Below the pieces are notes generated by a model that worked only from the letters and a program-made list of their open reading frames with translations, was not told where the DNA came from and made no database searches. Positions 35,300-46,324 of a stretch of DNA of 64,000 nucleotides are shown piece by piece. Both the position numbers and the translations under genes were made by a program. The DNA comes from Holothuria scabra. Its lineage: Eukaryota > Echinodermata > Holothuroidea > Aspidochirotida > Holothuriidae. Each line of letters begins with the position of its first letter. The stretch's first letter is position 1. The stretch is taken from positions 25,915,648 through 25,979,647 of the forward strand of contig CM074189.1 in NCBI GenBank assembly GCA_037179385.1, given 5' to 3'.

Positions 35300-35440
35300 T
35301 TTGGCCTGGAAAATTTAACAAATTTTGCACCATTTTGCATGTGAACCCCCTCTGAAATGCAAAAAGGAAGGGGACACTCCCTCCTCTTATAGCCCTTCCC
35401 CAGGACGGAGATCAGTGACGCATTATGTCAGTAACATTTT
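35300..35440 (-). mobile_element. hAT-type right-end fragment
   Basis: TTTGCACCATTTTGCATGTGAACCCCC...AGTGACGC corresponds to 22033-22150 in the full hAT-type region (TTGCACCATTTTGCATGTAGG...GCCACTG). No second end nearby; a decayed fragment. Confidence 0.4.
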
Positions 35441-35604
35441 GTGGTGCTTCAGAAAATTTAATTGAGGAAGCCTGTCGTAATGTAATGAAGGGCGAATAAA
35501 CGGGAAGGACTTGTTGAACCATATTTGAAATTGTATCTTAACTTCACTTTCTGCTGAAACTATACAGCTAATTCATGTTAGTGTGTTCATTCCCCCAACC
35601 CAGC

Positions 35605-36174
35605 TTAAAAGAAGGGTTTAAGGTCACAACAGGATTTGGTATGTTAGAGGAGTACTTATTCTGAGCTTTTTGGTGAAATTTGCATTGAAATGTGATGCGT
35701 GGTTCTCAAGATATGAGCACGTGAAGTTTTCACATTTTCGACAAAAAGTGAACTTGAAGCAAGCACACATGACATCACATCCTCACATTACTGGGCAGTC
35801 TTTTGTTTTTCTTTAAACTTAAGATTCAATTGATTTTCTCTTCAACAATCCCATATTATTAAAATGTGATTGCATAAGTAGCATGAGAATTTCCAAACGT
35901 TGCATCGCTCACCGGGAGGTCATACTCCTATTTAATTCAAGGTCAACACAACAGTCTGCTAAATCAAAGGGAGACAAAGCATTCCCTGTCAATGTGAGGA
36001 AGTGATATAAGGTCTGCTGCACTCAAACTCACTTTTGAACACAAATCTACTCATTTCATTTACTGATATCTCGAGAAATACATGTCCGATATGAATGGAA
36101 CTTTCACATCCTGTGTAGATTTGGTTCCTCTTTCATAAATGAAAATTAAATTTTTACTTTAACTTCCCCTTTAA
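35605..36174 (+). repeat. TTAA-flanked ~565-bp repeat, copy 2
   Basis: Starts TTAAAAGAAGGGTTTAAGGTC and ends CTTCCCCTTTAA; complement of the end, TTAAAGGGGAAG, mirrors the start, giving short terminal inverted repeats around TTAA. Same order of phrases as 12194-12838 (GGTATGTTAGA.GAGTACTTATTCT; GGTGAAATTTGCATTGAAAT; AAGTGATATAA). Non-autonomous DNA element, no coding capacity. Confidence 0.72.
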
Positions 36175-36261
36175 CTTTTATATATTAACATGCAGAACCA
36201 TAGAATAAGTTTTTATAATATCAGCCTCAAACTTTAACCTCTTCAAGGTGAGGATGTTTCT

Positions 36262-36569
36262 CTATTTTTCTTCTTCTATGACTGCCGAAAGCTGATTGGC
36301 AGTGAGGCTACTTAGTCTTTTGTAAAGCTTGCCTCTGATTGGCTCACAACCAGTTCTCTGCTTCTTAGATGTCCGGATCCAGAAAAGGACTTCATCAACA
36401 GAAATAGTTGAATCCTCTTCGACTTTCCTCTTGACCGGTGACTGTGAAGCCGAACGAAGCCTTCTCTTACGGTGTGGTTGATGAGGTTTTGAAATAGGAG
36501 TAGAGGATGCCACAGGTGTTGGGGATGCAACTGGTGTTGAAGATGCCACTGGCGTGGTTTCATGAAAAG
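36262..36569 (-). CDS. Last exon of an unidentified minus-strand gene
   Basis: Acceptor CTTTCCTCAG| above 36569, phase 1 in, and a stop at 36262. It encodes about 101 residues: a low-complexity N-terminal part with four PVAS/STP repeats (TTPVASSTPVASPTPV), a basic segment rich in Arg/Lys/Ser with KRRLR and SPVKRKVEE (possible nuclear localisation), then a folded-looking part DEVLFWIRTSKKQRTG and a C-terminal helix ending AVIEEEK. Such Ser/Pro plus basic composition suits a nuclear protein, but I do not recognise the family. A Met inside the upstream intron sequence would extend the frame to 123 codons; the splice acceptor makes the shorter form more likely. Confidence 0.55.
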
Positions 36570-37904
36570 CTGAGGAAAGAATATATGTGGAAAATATAAA
36601 AACCTGCAAAATATTGTGAAACATACTGCACAAGCTACACTATACTACTGGACAGTACCTTACTGTACCTTTTTTAGTGTACTGTTATTGTTTTGACCGA
36701 GTGAGATCATATTGTGTTTCTTGCAATGAATTTGTATCTTACCTCTTCTACACTGTTTTCTCCTCTGGCCGAGACTTTAACATGATGTCAGAGCTCCGGA
36801 AAAAGTAGTCACTCCTTGCTACTTTCACCGTTAAGTTCGATCGAGTTTAATGTTGTGTGTTGTTTTGAAGTACGTGCGGGGGAGCTCCGAAGGCTGTCAG
36901 CTTGGCTCTTGTAATGTAAATAGTATTTGATTAGAGTTTGGAGGGGGTCCAGGGTTGTGTGCTAGCTCAGGACACTGGTTCCCCACCCCCTCCCAACCTT
37001 TATTTTCTTCGCCAAATTTTAGGGATGTTGGGTTTTTAGTGATAGGTGTGCCCTAAACTGGAGGGAGGACCCCTGCCATAATTACCTGGTATTAGAGCGT
37101 CTTGTGCCTGTGCTCGGTATCTTAGGTTGAACCACGTCTACTGTTTCCCCCATGGCAGGTTTGTAAAATATTGCTTTCTGTTATTGTTAATTAAATGTAT
37201 AATTTGCTCCAAAGGAGCCTGGAGTTGGTAACGGGAGGCTAAGAGCCACTATTTCCTTATGTTTATTTATTCGAGCAAGGACAAAATACCAAGGTTCACA
37301 TCACAAATTGCGACAAAAGAAGTTCTACATGCGAAGCAATTTGGATTTTGCTTCGCAAATATTGCAAACCAATTCTTTTCAGTTTCTGTCTAAGGTGTTA
37401 GTTTTCTGATGAGCGCAGCATTTTAATCTGATGTATTGTTACTTTGAAGTCAAAGCCATATTAGTATTAAAATGAGCCAAATAATACTGCTCATTAGAAA
37501 TACAAATGTTGATTTCAATAGTTGCTAATCAAGATTGAGCAACTGCTAATCAAAACAAAGAATGATTGGCAATTACCGCTAACAATTTATCGCTCACGAT
37601 TTTGTCCCCTGCCCAGATTTTCTTTGGTGCTCAGAGAGCAGTTTTGTTTAATCATATTTATTTTGTTTAATCAGAAAGTTGTTCCTTCTCCATATTTGTA
37701 GTTGTGCCTACCTTTTCTGGCTTAGGGCTACCACATTTCTTCAATCCTGCCCCTGTATACTGACCTTCATGGTGACCTCCAGTTGCCAGAGTATCCACGC
37801 CACCGCTCTGCCTGGGACCCTGCTTTAGTTAAGGGGGGTACATTATGACTAGTGTTTGGATGAGTGGTAAAGTGGGTCAGTGTACTGGTTGGGAAAGCTG
37901 TTAC
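36570..37904. other. Intron or intergenic sequence, no exon found
   Basis: Upstream of the last exon at 36569 on the minus strand. No phase-1-out exon could be identified with confidence. Confidence 0.35.
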
Positions 37905-38165
37905 TACCTTATAGACCGTTTGTTTCGTCTTATGGTAAGAGCATCGCCCTCTCACGCTGAAGGTCCTGGGCTCTATTCCCAGGTGGAGTCATACCAAAGG
38001 CTCTAAAAATGGTACCTAATGCTGTTGTGCGTGATACTTTGCATAAGCACTGGATTAGGGAAAATAAGCCAGTGAGTCACACCTGGATAAAAAGGCTGCG
38101 GCTTCTCGGCTTAAACCAACAGATTGGAAACAGGGCCATTAAACTCCATCTCACTATTACCTTTC
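37905..38165 (+). repeat. tRNA-derived SINE, near full length, plus orientation
   Basis: Starts with a tRNA-like head (TTATGGTAAGAGCATCGCCC, then GGCTCTATTCCCAGG), followed by GTCATACCAAAGGCTCTAAAAATGGTACC, GCATAAGCACTGG, GAAAATAAGCCAGTGAGTC, TGCGGCTTCTCGGCTTAAACC and GGAAACAGGGCC, ending AAACTCCATCTCA. It is the reverse complement of the copies at 19773 and 10347. The B box is more diverged than in 19773-20015. Confidence 0.85.
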
Positions 38166-39055
38166 AGTGTTTGTCCGCTATTGTTTATTTTCTGGAAATC
38201 ACTCTGCTAGCAATGCCCTCTGGACTTTCCACACGGTTTCATAGAGGGGTTCCCTTCACAAACTGTTTACCTAATATCATGCACATTGTTACTATTTTCA
38301 CCTTGCTGTTGTTCTTGACATTACGATGAAACATAATAAAATGAGAAAAACAGGCAAGTAAACTATTGTTGGGATTAAGAGAGCGTAAATGCTAACTGTG
38401 TGCAACAGATGAAAATAGGTTAATCATGCAAACACAAAGGACCCATGAGGAGGCACCCACAAATATACTACGTAATGTATTTTGAGCAAATGCAAATAAA
38501 TCATGGGAAATAGGAGTAGAGGGCTAGGTATTTTTGTGGTACATTCTATAGATAGAACTTCTCCATCTATAATAAGGTTTACAGTATTCTATGTGGTCCC
38601 CATGAAGCAATTAATACTACAGAGCCACACCGGTGTTTGCAATTATGTATGCGCTAACACACGTTACCATGCACATGATTCGATCATTGTGAGCTCTCTG
38701 GTACAGTGTTGCTAACCGTGCCTCCAATGAAGTCATCATTTTGAGACGCGTTCACATACATTTTTTCGCTTTCGATGAAATGGGATGAGCCTGGCCTGTA
38801 ATTTGGAATTAAAAACGTCGTATTTCGGTATTTATGGACATAATTTAGTAGGGAAATATTTCACTTTATGTCAAGGTGTACCCAAACTTACCGAGAAACT
38901 TACTTTGGCCGTGGTATAACCACTTAAATGTTTTGTAACTAGCCTATTTTAATCAATTAATATAGGACTAAATAAGCTAGAATGAGCATCAGGCCTAGGT
39001 TAGTACTTCGAAGTAGCAGTCTCGTCTTCACAACTCAAATTCTTTTTTCACTAAC
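38166..39055. other. No gene recognised
   Basis: Short plus frames (38009-38329 overlaps the SINE; 38503-38715) have no recognisable product. Confidence 0.35.
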
Positions 39056-39105
39056 TTGTATGCTGCAGTGAGATTTTTAAGTTCCTGCTCGCACTTCACT
39101 TTGAT
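39056..39105 (-). CDS. Possible coiled-coil-like exon fragment
   Basis: On the minus strand an open segment encodes KVKCEQELKNLTAAYK, then a donor-like ACAA|GTTAGT at 39056. The composition is coiled-coil-like. The acceptor is not clear and a stop lies close upstream in the same frame (near 39121), so the 5' limit given here is arbitrary. It might belong with the last exon at 36262-36569. Confidence 0.2.
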
Positions 39106-39359
39106 ACAAGAGTGTTCTCATAAGGTCTATGCAGGCAGTTGTTTTCAATCCAAAGTTGTTGTAACTGTTGGGCTTAGAAATAACAGTTTAAGTCTAACCT
39201 AGGGCTAGACTTGAAATCTGGTTAAAGCTGGTTAACGGTATGTAGGCTAGATCTGGTGCTTAGGCGTGGCTCTGAGACCTACGCCATTCATAATCTTGAG
39301 TTATAACCCAATATATTAAAATGTGGGTGACTAACATTAGGTTAGGCATAGGGCCTACC

Positions 39360-39640
39360 TATCTTACATATTAGTGCCCTTAAAACTTGGCGGCTCTGAA
39401 GCATCGCCAAAAAAACGTATGTGACAATTTCCTTGCCACGGCTAGGATTCGCCGCAGGCCTGTACGCAGAAAAGGTTTGTGCGTCGACGGGAAATCTTCT
39501 AACGCCACGCGTTCAACATGGCGCACACGCCCAGTTTTTTAATTGAGACGCTCTTGATGTGCATATCAGCTCGACACACATGAAGTTTGCCGTCGCGTCA
39601 AAATGGAGAATACGCCCAGCTAGCGCCTGAATAATAACAA
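39360..39640. promoter_or_regulatory. CpG-rich stretch, possible promoter
   Basis: In AT-rich surroundings this ~280 bp is dense in CpG (GGATTCGCCGCAGG, GCGTCGACGGG, CAACATGGCGCACACGCCC, GCCGTCGCGTC). It includes AACATGGCGC and AAAATGGAG, which resemble YY1-type sites in animal promoters. It could serve the minus-strand gene whose last exon is at 36262-36569, or a plus-strand gene. Purely compositional evidence. Confidence 0.3.
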
Positions 39641-41179
39641 TTACGCACTTGTCTAAAGCGTCCCGAAAGTCTTACTTTTATAATCGTTGCGTCCATATCC
39701 GTATCAGTTTAGTGTAACAGCCAAGCTTGTTGTTTTTTCATAGTGTTGCAAGGGGAAAACAACATCTTAAAAAAATTGATTTGTTCCAAAATCTTAGACA
39801 GGCGTACTGGATTAAAAGGGCAAGCGTTACAAAGATTAGGTAGCCCATTTCTCCAGTTCTTTTATAATCTGGTATTATCAGAATTTAAATATCCAAATGA
39901 TGTTTTTTGGAATCAGGGGTGCTCCTATAGTTCCAAGAATTTGATTGGTCGGTGCCGTATTCTTTCCCCACGCTATCTTACGAAAAAAACTTCCGTCCCT
40001 TGGAACGAAAAAAAACTCGCTTCCCTAGGACTTCAAATAGGAATTTCAAAGGATTGTGGCAAAGAGTTTTAGTATGGTAATTTTTGTCAATGACATTCTA
40101 CTGTAGCATAAAAACAACACAGATAAAACTTCTAGCACATAAATAGTTCAAGTTCTGTAACCAACTTGCGCACATGTTAGCGATGAGATATGCAACTCCG
40201 GGAATTGCCCTCTTGTTTAATTTATGCTCTAAAAATAACATTTACTACCAAAGGTACATCGTCGTTGATTTGTACATGTATTTTATTATCATATATATGC
40301 ATGATTGTACGGGACGTGGAGCCCGGGTTGCAGCCTCCTCCCATTGGCCAAACCCTTGCTGAGTCGGGCGGACTTCTGTGTCCCAGTCAGGCAGAGACTA
40401 TGGCCTTTTGGGGATCTGGCATCGGGTAAACGGTATCCACCCTCCTTTGAAAAAAGGAGTCCCTTACAGCCATGGTCATATGCCAAACATAAAAATAATA
40501 ACTGAACCTAATCCAAGTATTTTCCTAATGTGGCCCTCATGACCCTACGGTACTCTTCCTCTCATGGAAAGGGTTAATTTTTGCCTGATTCCAAGTGCCC
40601 AACCAGGGCATAATCTCTACCCGACTGAGGCACCGAAGTCTGCCCGATTTAGCAAGGTACTGTACAAAAAGGCCCGTCCCGGACGGCCCAGGTCACCCTA
40701 TTCATCAAACTGGCGTCATTCAGTGCTACAGGTGTTTCGTGTTGTGAATTTGATGCCAATTGATACATGAAAGCAAGTTTGTTCAACCTACAGAAAAATT
40801 AGTTGCAGAAACCTTTATAGTTAATGTCAAGTTTTCCGTTGAACCAAACATGAAGATAAACTCGCACCCTCACAAAATGCCTTCATTGCACTGGGAAACA
40901 TGAGTGTTGAAAACATGCTTGTAAGAGGGTGCTCGATGTGTCACAACTTGAAAAATTTGAAATAGACCTGGTATATTTGTTCGTCCTGCCTTACAGTTTC
41001 GCCAAATTAAGGGTCATTAGTAGCCAGATTGAATAAAATCCATAATATCCCAAAATGGATAGCACTGAAGACTAAGACTAAGAATTCAACACACACGCAG
41101 TGCAATGCATTTCTGCCACTATTGATTACACTGAATAACCTAACCTGTGTGACAATCCAATACAGCACTGTGTTCAGTT
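39641..41179. other. Unassigned region with hAT-type phrases
   Basis: 40600-40720 (CTACCCGACTGAGGCACCGAAGTCTGCCC) resembles 52600-52660 inside another hAT-type copy. A 109-codon plus frame at 39743-40072 has no homology I recognise and no clear splice context; left as doubtful. The GC-rich stretch 40310-40450 gives overlapping frames in three phases and is not a gene. Confidence 0.35.
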
Positions 41180-42580
41180 GAATACGCAAGTTTCCTTTCA
41201 AAGGAGGGCGGGGCGCAAGAAGTCTGTTGACTGATTGCCGGCCAGGTGGAGGTGTCTAAGGGGAGGGATGTACCCCTCCCTTTGAAAATTTTTGGCCTTT
41301 TCAACAAGCCTACAACTGATGCGTAATGGTGCAAGATTTTCGACTTTGACAGAAACAGTGTGCAAAGTTGAATTGTGGTGATTAATGGGGAAATGCAATT
41401 TTTGTGTCTTTACATGCAATCCAATGCCATGTACTCTACATTTCGAATTAAAAGTTGTTTTTAAAGTTTCTCACTTTAAGGAGTCAAAAATAAAAAAGCA
41501 TCTGCGATCGGCATGGGTGTGCAGGACATTTCAGTTCTGGGTTTATCTTACCCCCAAAACGTACATTTTCTGCCATAAAGACTATCAAAGTGGAGCGCCG
41601 CGGTCAGCTGGCGCAGAGCGTAGCAAAAAAAATCGAAAAATTCGACCCTCAGATGGCCGGAAACAGCATTTCCCAAACTTATTCCCAGAATTTAATCAGA
41701 TCACCTTTTTTGTCGTTTGCCATAAAATGATCACTTCAAAATAAGTTCGCAAAGTGATCAGAAAGTTATTAAAAGAATACTTTGACTCAGAGAATGTAAT
41801 ATTGCCCAAAAGACTATCTTAGCGGAGCGCCACTACTGGTTGGCGTTGAGTACAGAGAAAATTTTGAAAAATCGCGACCCCTCTGATGGCCGATGTTTGC
41901 GTTTTCATGTTTTTTTTAGAGAATCTTAACCGTCTTTATTTCTAGCTTTCGTTTGCAATAATTAAAAAAATCAGCAACTTGCTAAGTGATTACAAAATTG
42001 CACGTTAAATGTGTCTCCTACTTTGATTACATGGTTTTGAATCTTTTCGGGGTAAGGGGGATATACAATTTGATTGAAAATGTGCTAATGTTTCTCAGTT
42101 GTGACCTTTGGCTAAATACAAGATCCACAGACCTGATTAAATTGCTGATATGACCGCCCGAACTCCTGAGGTTTTACTCTTAACATATTTTGTATGATAA
42201 ATGGCAAACTATTGCTCACCGCAACTGAACATGCTTACCTGCCCCCGTTTCGTACGTCTGTGCCGGCCAGGGAAGGAATCCCTCTCCTTTCAAAATATTT
42301 GCCTAAGTTGGTGTCCTTGCATTCAATCTAGTGACACATGTGCTTCCTTTTGAAGTAAAATTTAAAATTTTACAAAATTTGCATATTTTTAAGATTTAAG
42401 GAATGGCATTATTGACGGGCGGGGGGCGGGGTCTGGGGGATATCCGTCCCTTTGAAAATTGTTGAGGACTTGGGTGTACTTACATGCAATCTGGTGTCAC
42501 ATAAGCTACCTTTTGAAGGACAATTGTGTTATTAAGTATGTATTTTTAAGATTTCAAAATGTGGCATCCGTGATGGGGAC
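41180..42580. mobile_element. Decayed hAT-type sequence
   Basis: Contains family phrases in both orientations: GTGGAGCGCCGCGGTCAGCTGGCG (near 41590) and GGAGCGCCACTACTGGTTGG (near 41825), plus a minus-oriented TGCAAGATTTTCGACTTTGAC also found at 22015-22045 in the intact element. No ends or target duplication could be fixed, so several overlapping copies are likely. Confidence 0.45.
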
Positions 42581-43255
42581 ATGGCCCAATGCCCCCTTGC
42601 ATACACCACAGACAGTGTTACATTACCCTCAGTGACCACCTTAAAGACCAGCTCACCAACTGACAGAAATAAGTTGAGTCTGTGGACTCATTAGATCAAT
42701 ACTTTTTTCCTCAATGATTTAGCCTAATTCTTCAAGCAATTGACGTTTTATTAAAGTAAGTAATGATTCTACAAAAGTAAGGTGAAGTTAGTTCAAGAAT
42801 TTATGTTCAAGTTTAAGTTTGCAATAAAAGTAGAAAAATTTGTCTCTACTAGAAGACCAAGATCTGCTAAGAAACTTGTAAATGTCTGTCAATTACTCAT
42901 GGAAACATCAATTGTATATGGCCCAATGCCCCCCTTGCATACACCACAGACTGTGTTACATTACCCTCAGTGACCACCTTAAAGACCAGCTCACCAACTG
43001 ACAGAAAAAAGTTGAGTCTGTGGACTCATTAGATCAATACTTTTTTCCTCAATGATTAAGCCTAATTCTTCAAGCAATTGACGTTTTATTAAAGTAAGTA
43101 ATGATTCTACAAAAGTAAGGTGACGTTAGTTCAAGAATTTATGTTCAAGTTTAAGTTTGCAATAAATGTAGAAAAATTTGTCTCTACTAGAAGACCAAGA
43201 TCTGCTAAGAAACTTGTAAATGTCTGTCAATTACTCATGGAAACATCAATTGTAC
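42581..43255. repeat. 337-bp tandem duplication
   Basis: Copy 1 is 42581-42917, copy 2 is 42918-43255. They differ at only about five positions (for example CACAGACAG/CACAGACTG, GAAATAAG/GAAAAAAG) plus one inserted C, about 98% identity. Both begin ATGGCCCAATGCCCCCTTGC. A recent duplication within old transposon sequence. Neither copy encodes a recognisable protein. Confidence 0.95.
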
Positions 43256-43339
43256 ATTAACCAAATTAAATGTCGAAGTTGCTGATGCTGATGTATATAA
43301 ATTGAAATAAAAAGGAGGGAAAAGTCAGGTTTGATAAAT

Positions 43340-43535
43340 TTAATCAATATCTATCCGTAGGCGGCGGAAGATGTTTTTATTGGGGGGCCACAAGTTTTCG
43401 GCAGCTGACATAATGGTGACGCCGTAAGGCGTCCTGTTTTGCCCGAAGCACAAAACCAATAGGCGTGAGGTCCAGGGGCCCGCTTGAGGGACCCTGATGG
43501 GGTTCAGGGGGAAAGCCCTAGTAGGGGGTACAGGG
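43340..43535. repeat. GC-rich transposon-end-like fragment
   Basis: Locally GC-rich, with GGGCCC, GAGGTCCAGGGGCCCGC and GGGTACAGGGCAG phrases typical of the ends of large DNA transposons. It adjoins the CAGTTGCGTAGC terminus. No partner end identified. Confidence 0.3.
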
Positions 43536-44660
43536 CAGTTGCGTAGCTATGATTTTTTGTGGTGGGGCTATGGTTGGCTGGATACTTTTGTAGGGGCGCT
43601 GGAGTTTTCTATCTAAGCGTAGCGCCACCATGAGTTGACGGGGAGCGTACCAAGAAATTTTTGGATTTTAAAACCTTCCAGACGGCTGGAAATGGCATTT
43701 GCCAGGTTAAATTGCCTTTAATTTTTGTGAGGAAAATTTGTTATTTTTTTCTAAGATTAAAACACACTTTTAAGATACTGATTAGCTCAGTTCATTACTC
43801 CACTGGACTATGTATCAAAGGATTCAAAATTCAAAATTCTACTGAACGTTGCAAGCAGTTGTTCCAGTGCATACCTGAGTAATGTATTTCCATTGGCGTA
43901 TGGGAGCATTTCAGTTTGGGGCAGAAGGTTTTGCCCGAAAAATGTAATTCTGCCCGTTAGACAGTCAAAGCGGAGCGCCACCACTGGTTGGCGGGGAGCG
44001 TCCAGAAAATTTGAAATTTCGTACCGTACCTCTCAGGCAGTCGAAAATGACATTTCCCAGGCTTGTTAAGGGGATCCAAGCAGGCGCTTTTTTAAGTTTC
44101 AATTGCAGATAAACGTACGTTCGTACCAAACTAAAATTCGGCCAGAAAGACTAAGCGACCTCAACCATTGGTGTGGGCGAGTCGTACAAAACATTTTGAA
44201 ATATCCAACCCCTAAGACAGTTGAAAATGGAATTTCCCGGGTCTACATGGGGATCTTAGTAGTCGCTACTTTGAGTTTCCTTTTGCAAAAAATGCTCACT
44301 TTAAACTTAAATTTTGCTATGAAGCGGTCTAGGTGGAGCACCACCATCAATTGGGGCGAAACGTACAGGAAATTTTGAAAAATTTGACCCTTCAGACAGT
44401 CAAAAATGTCATTTCCTAGGCTAATAGGGGGTCTTAGAAGTCGCTAACTTGAGGTTCTGTTTGCACAAAAAATGTTCACTTGAAACTAAAATTCTGCTAG
44501 GAAGACTATTTACGCGGAGCTTCACCACTGGTTGGCGCGGAACGAATAGAAAATTTTGAAAAATCGGACCCCTGAGACGGTCGAAATGACGTTTTCCAGG
44601 CTTATAGGTGATTTAAGCAGTTGCTCTTTGATCAGAAAATTACCAGATAAAATATATTAC
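43536..44660. mobile_element. Degenerate hAT-type element with tandem subrepeats
   Basis: Begins with CAGTTGCGTAGCTATGA, a variant of the family terminus; no matching right end was found, so the copy is broken or truncated. It contains about five imperfect subrepeats (near 43605, 43970, 44150, 44330, 44510), each with a form of GCGGAGC.CCACCA.TGGTTGGCG, then an AAATTTTGAAAA..CGACCC segment and ATTTCCCAGGCTTAT. The same subrepeat occurs in the elements at 20566, 41180 and 51205. Plus-strand frames such as 43661-43882 are accidental. Confidence 0.6.
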
Positions 44661-45733
44661 TACCAATCGACGAAATGGTCCCGCATATTTTCGGGCAAAA
44701 TCTACAAAACGGAATTGAAAACAGGCTAATGAATTTAACTCTATTGCGACTTTTGGCTTAATACAATATATAATGAAAAGATTGTGTGCCCGAGCATCCG
44801 ACTATGTATGATTTTACTTTTAAAAAAAAGTAGGCCTATGGGGATCTTAATAGTCGCTATTTTGATCAGAAAAATCAGATAAAATGTCCCACTACCATTG
44901 GATGAAATGAAGTAAATGATTTCTCTTCTATTAGTAACAGTTACTGACAGAATTGTCACGTTACAAGGTGGGTTTAAATGAATATTCAAGCAGACTTATG
45001 GGAATACATGCTCACCCTGCATCATTAAAGTATCTAAAAACAAATTACCCGATTCTCATAACTATTGCCCATATTTGGCTCGACAGCAGGATAGATGGCA
45101 AACTTTTGGGAACCTGAACACCCTCCTGTCCATCCGTTGAATTAATTTGGCAATTGAAAACGTCCCAATATTTTTTTAACCTTTGCTCGAATATTTAACC
45201 ATTTCGGGCAATTTTTGCAAAACTACAGTATGAAGTTGGGATGATGAAAACCTTTTTTTTTTTTTCAAGTTCTACCCAAATGTGTTGTAGATCTTTTTTT
45301 CATGAAAATTGTACTTTAAATATAGCGTCTTCTGTTTTTCGGCAAAGATGTGAAGCTATTAAATAATCGGCCATTTCGGGTATTGTGTTACACAAGATTT
45401 AAAAACATGCTCAAGAATAATAATTGTTTCTTTTAAGCCACAGACGAGATTTTTTATCTCTTAATTATCTCTTATATTTTTCCTAATTATGTTACCCTTA
45501 CTTATGATACTTCTTCATTTTCGGGCAAAGGACGGTAATGCTTTTGCAAATGAAAAACAAACAAGTTTGGAATATGTTTACCGTAAACCGAGAAATACCA
45601 TGTTTATTGGACCGATTTTAGAACACAAGCCAAAGTCAAACATAATGATTAAGACAATCTTTGATTATAGCATGATTGTCACAATCAAAAGATTTGTCGA
45701 TAAAATTCACGGTTCCATTGACTAATTAAGACA
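44661..45733. other. Region between hAT-type subrepeats and TTAA MITE
   Basis: AT-rich, with repeated short phrases such as CATTTCGGGCAA and TGTGTT.CA.AGAT shared with 51840-52440 inside another hAT-type copy, so much of this is probably further decayed transposon. No gene. A 78-codon plus frame at 45489-45725 lacks recognisable motifs. Confidence 0.4.
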
Positions 45734-45737
45734 TTAA

Positions 45738-46150
45738 ATCCTAGGTCACACTGCAGCGATATCGGATCAGATTACTGTCCGATTTTTGTAAGTTGTAGTT
45801 AAAAACCTCCTCCATCCATTGTCGGAAAGAACCAAAAATTTGAAAAATTTTGTAAATATATGATCGGTATGAGAGGACCACGGAAGTAAAATGTAAACTA
45901 TTTGTTTCGTGATCTCACATTAACAAAAAGCTTTTATCGGACTTCGCGTATCGGATAAAAGTTGTCTGCGGATGTGGAGTCAAGGAAAATTGGTAAAACT
46001 TAGAATTTCGTATTCCTGCGATACAGTTCACATATCTACACAGGTTGGCAAATTTTTGTTTCTTTTCGACCAAAGATGGAGGCGATATTGATTGAAACTC
46101 ACGAAAATCGGGGCGAAATCTATCCGATATCGCTGTAGTGTGACCTGGCC
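45738..46150. mobile_element. 413-bp MITE flanked by TTAA
   Basis: Left end AGGTCACACTGCAGCGATAT and right end, complement AGGTCACACTACAGCGATAT, are inverted repeats of about 30 bp continuing CGGAT. TTAA at 45734-45737 and 46151-46154 flanks the element. TTAA target duplication is typical of piggyBac- and Kolobok-type transposons; which one cannot be told without a transposase. No coding capacity. Confidence 0.85.
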
Positions 46151-46324
46151 TTAAGGATTCCTTTCCAAGCCTTAATTTACTGTATAGTTAAGGCTACCAT
46201 ATAATTATTTGAGTTCAGGGTTGTAAAAACAAATCTAACATTACTGCGAAATGGATTATAAGGACTATGACAAAAACGTGTTTGTCACAAAATTATGTGT
46301 AAATAGTCTACCACCACGTATACA

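Noticed and set aside
39743..40072. 109-codon plus frame
   Set aside because: No similarity recognised and codon content not distinctive; next to a CpG-rich stretch but without a supported downstream exon. Not strong enough to call.
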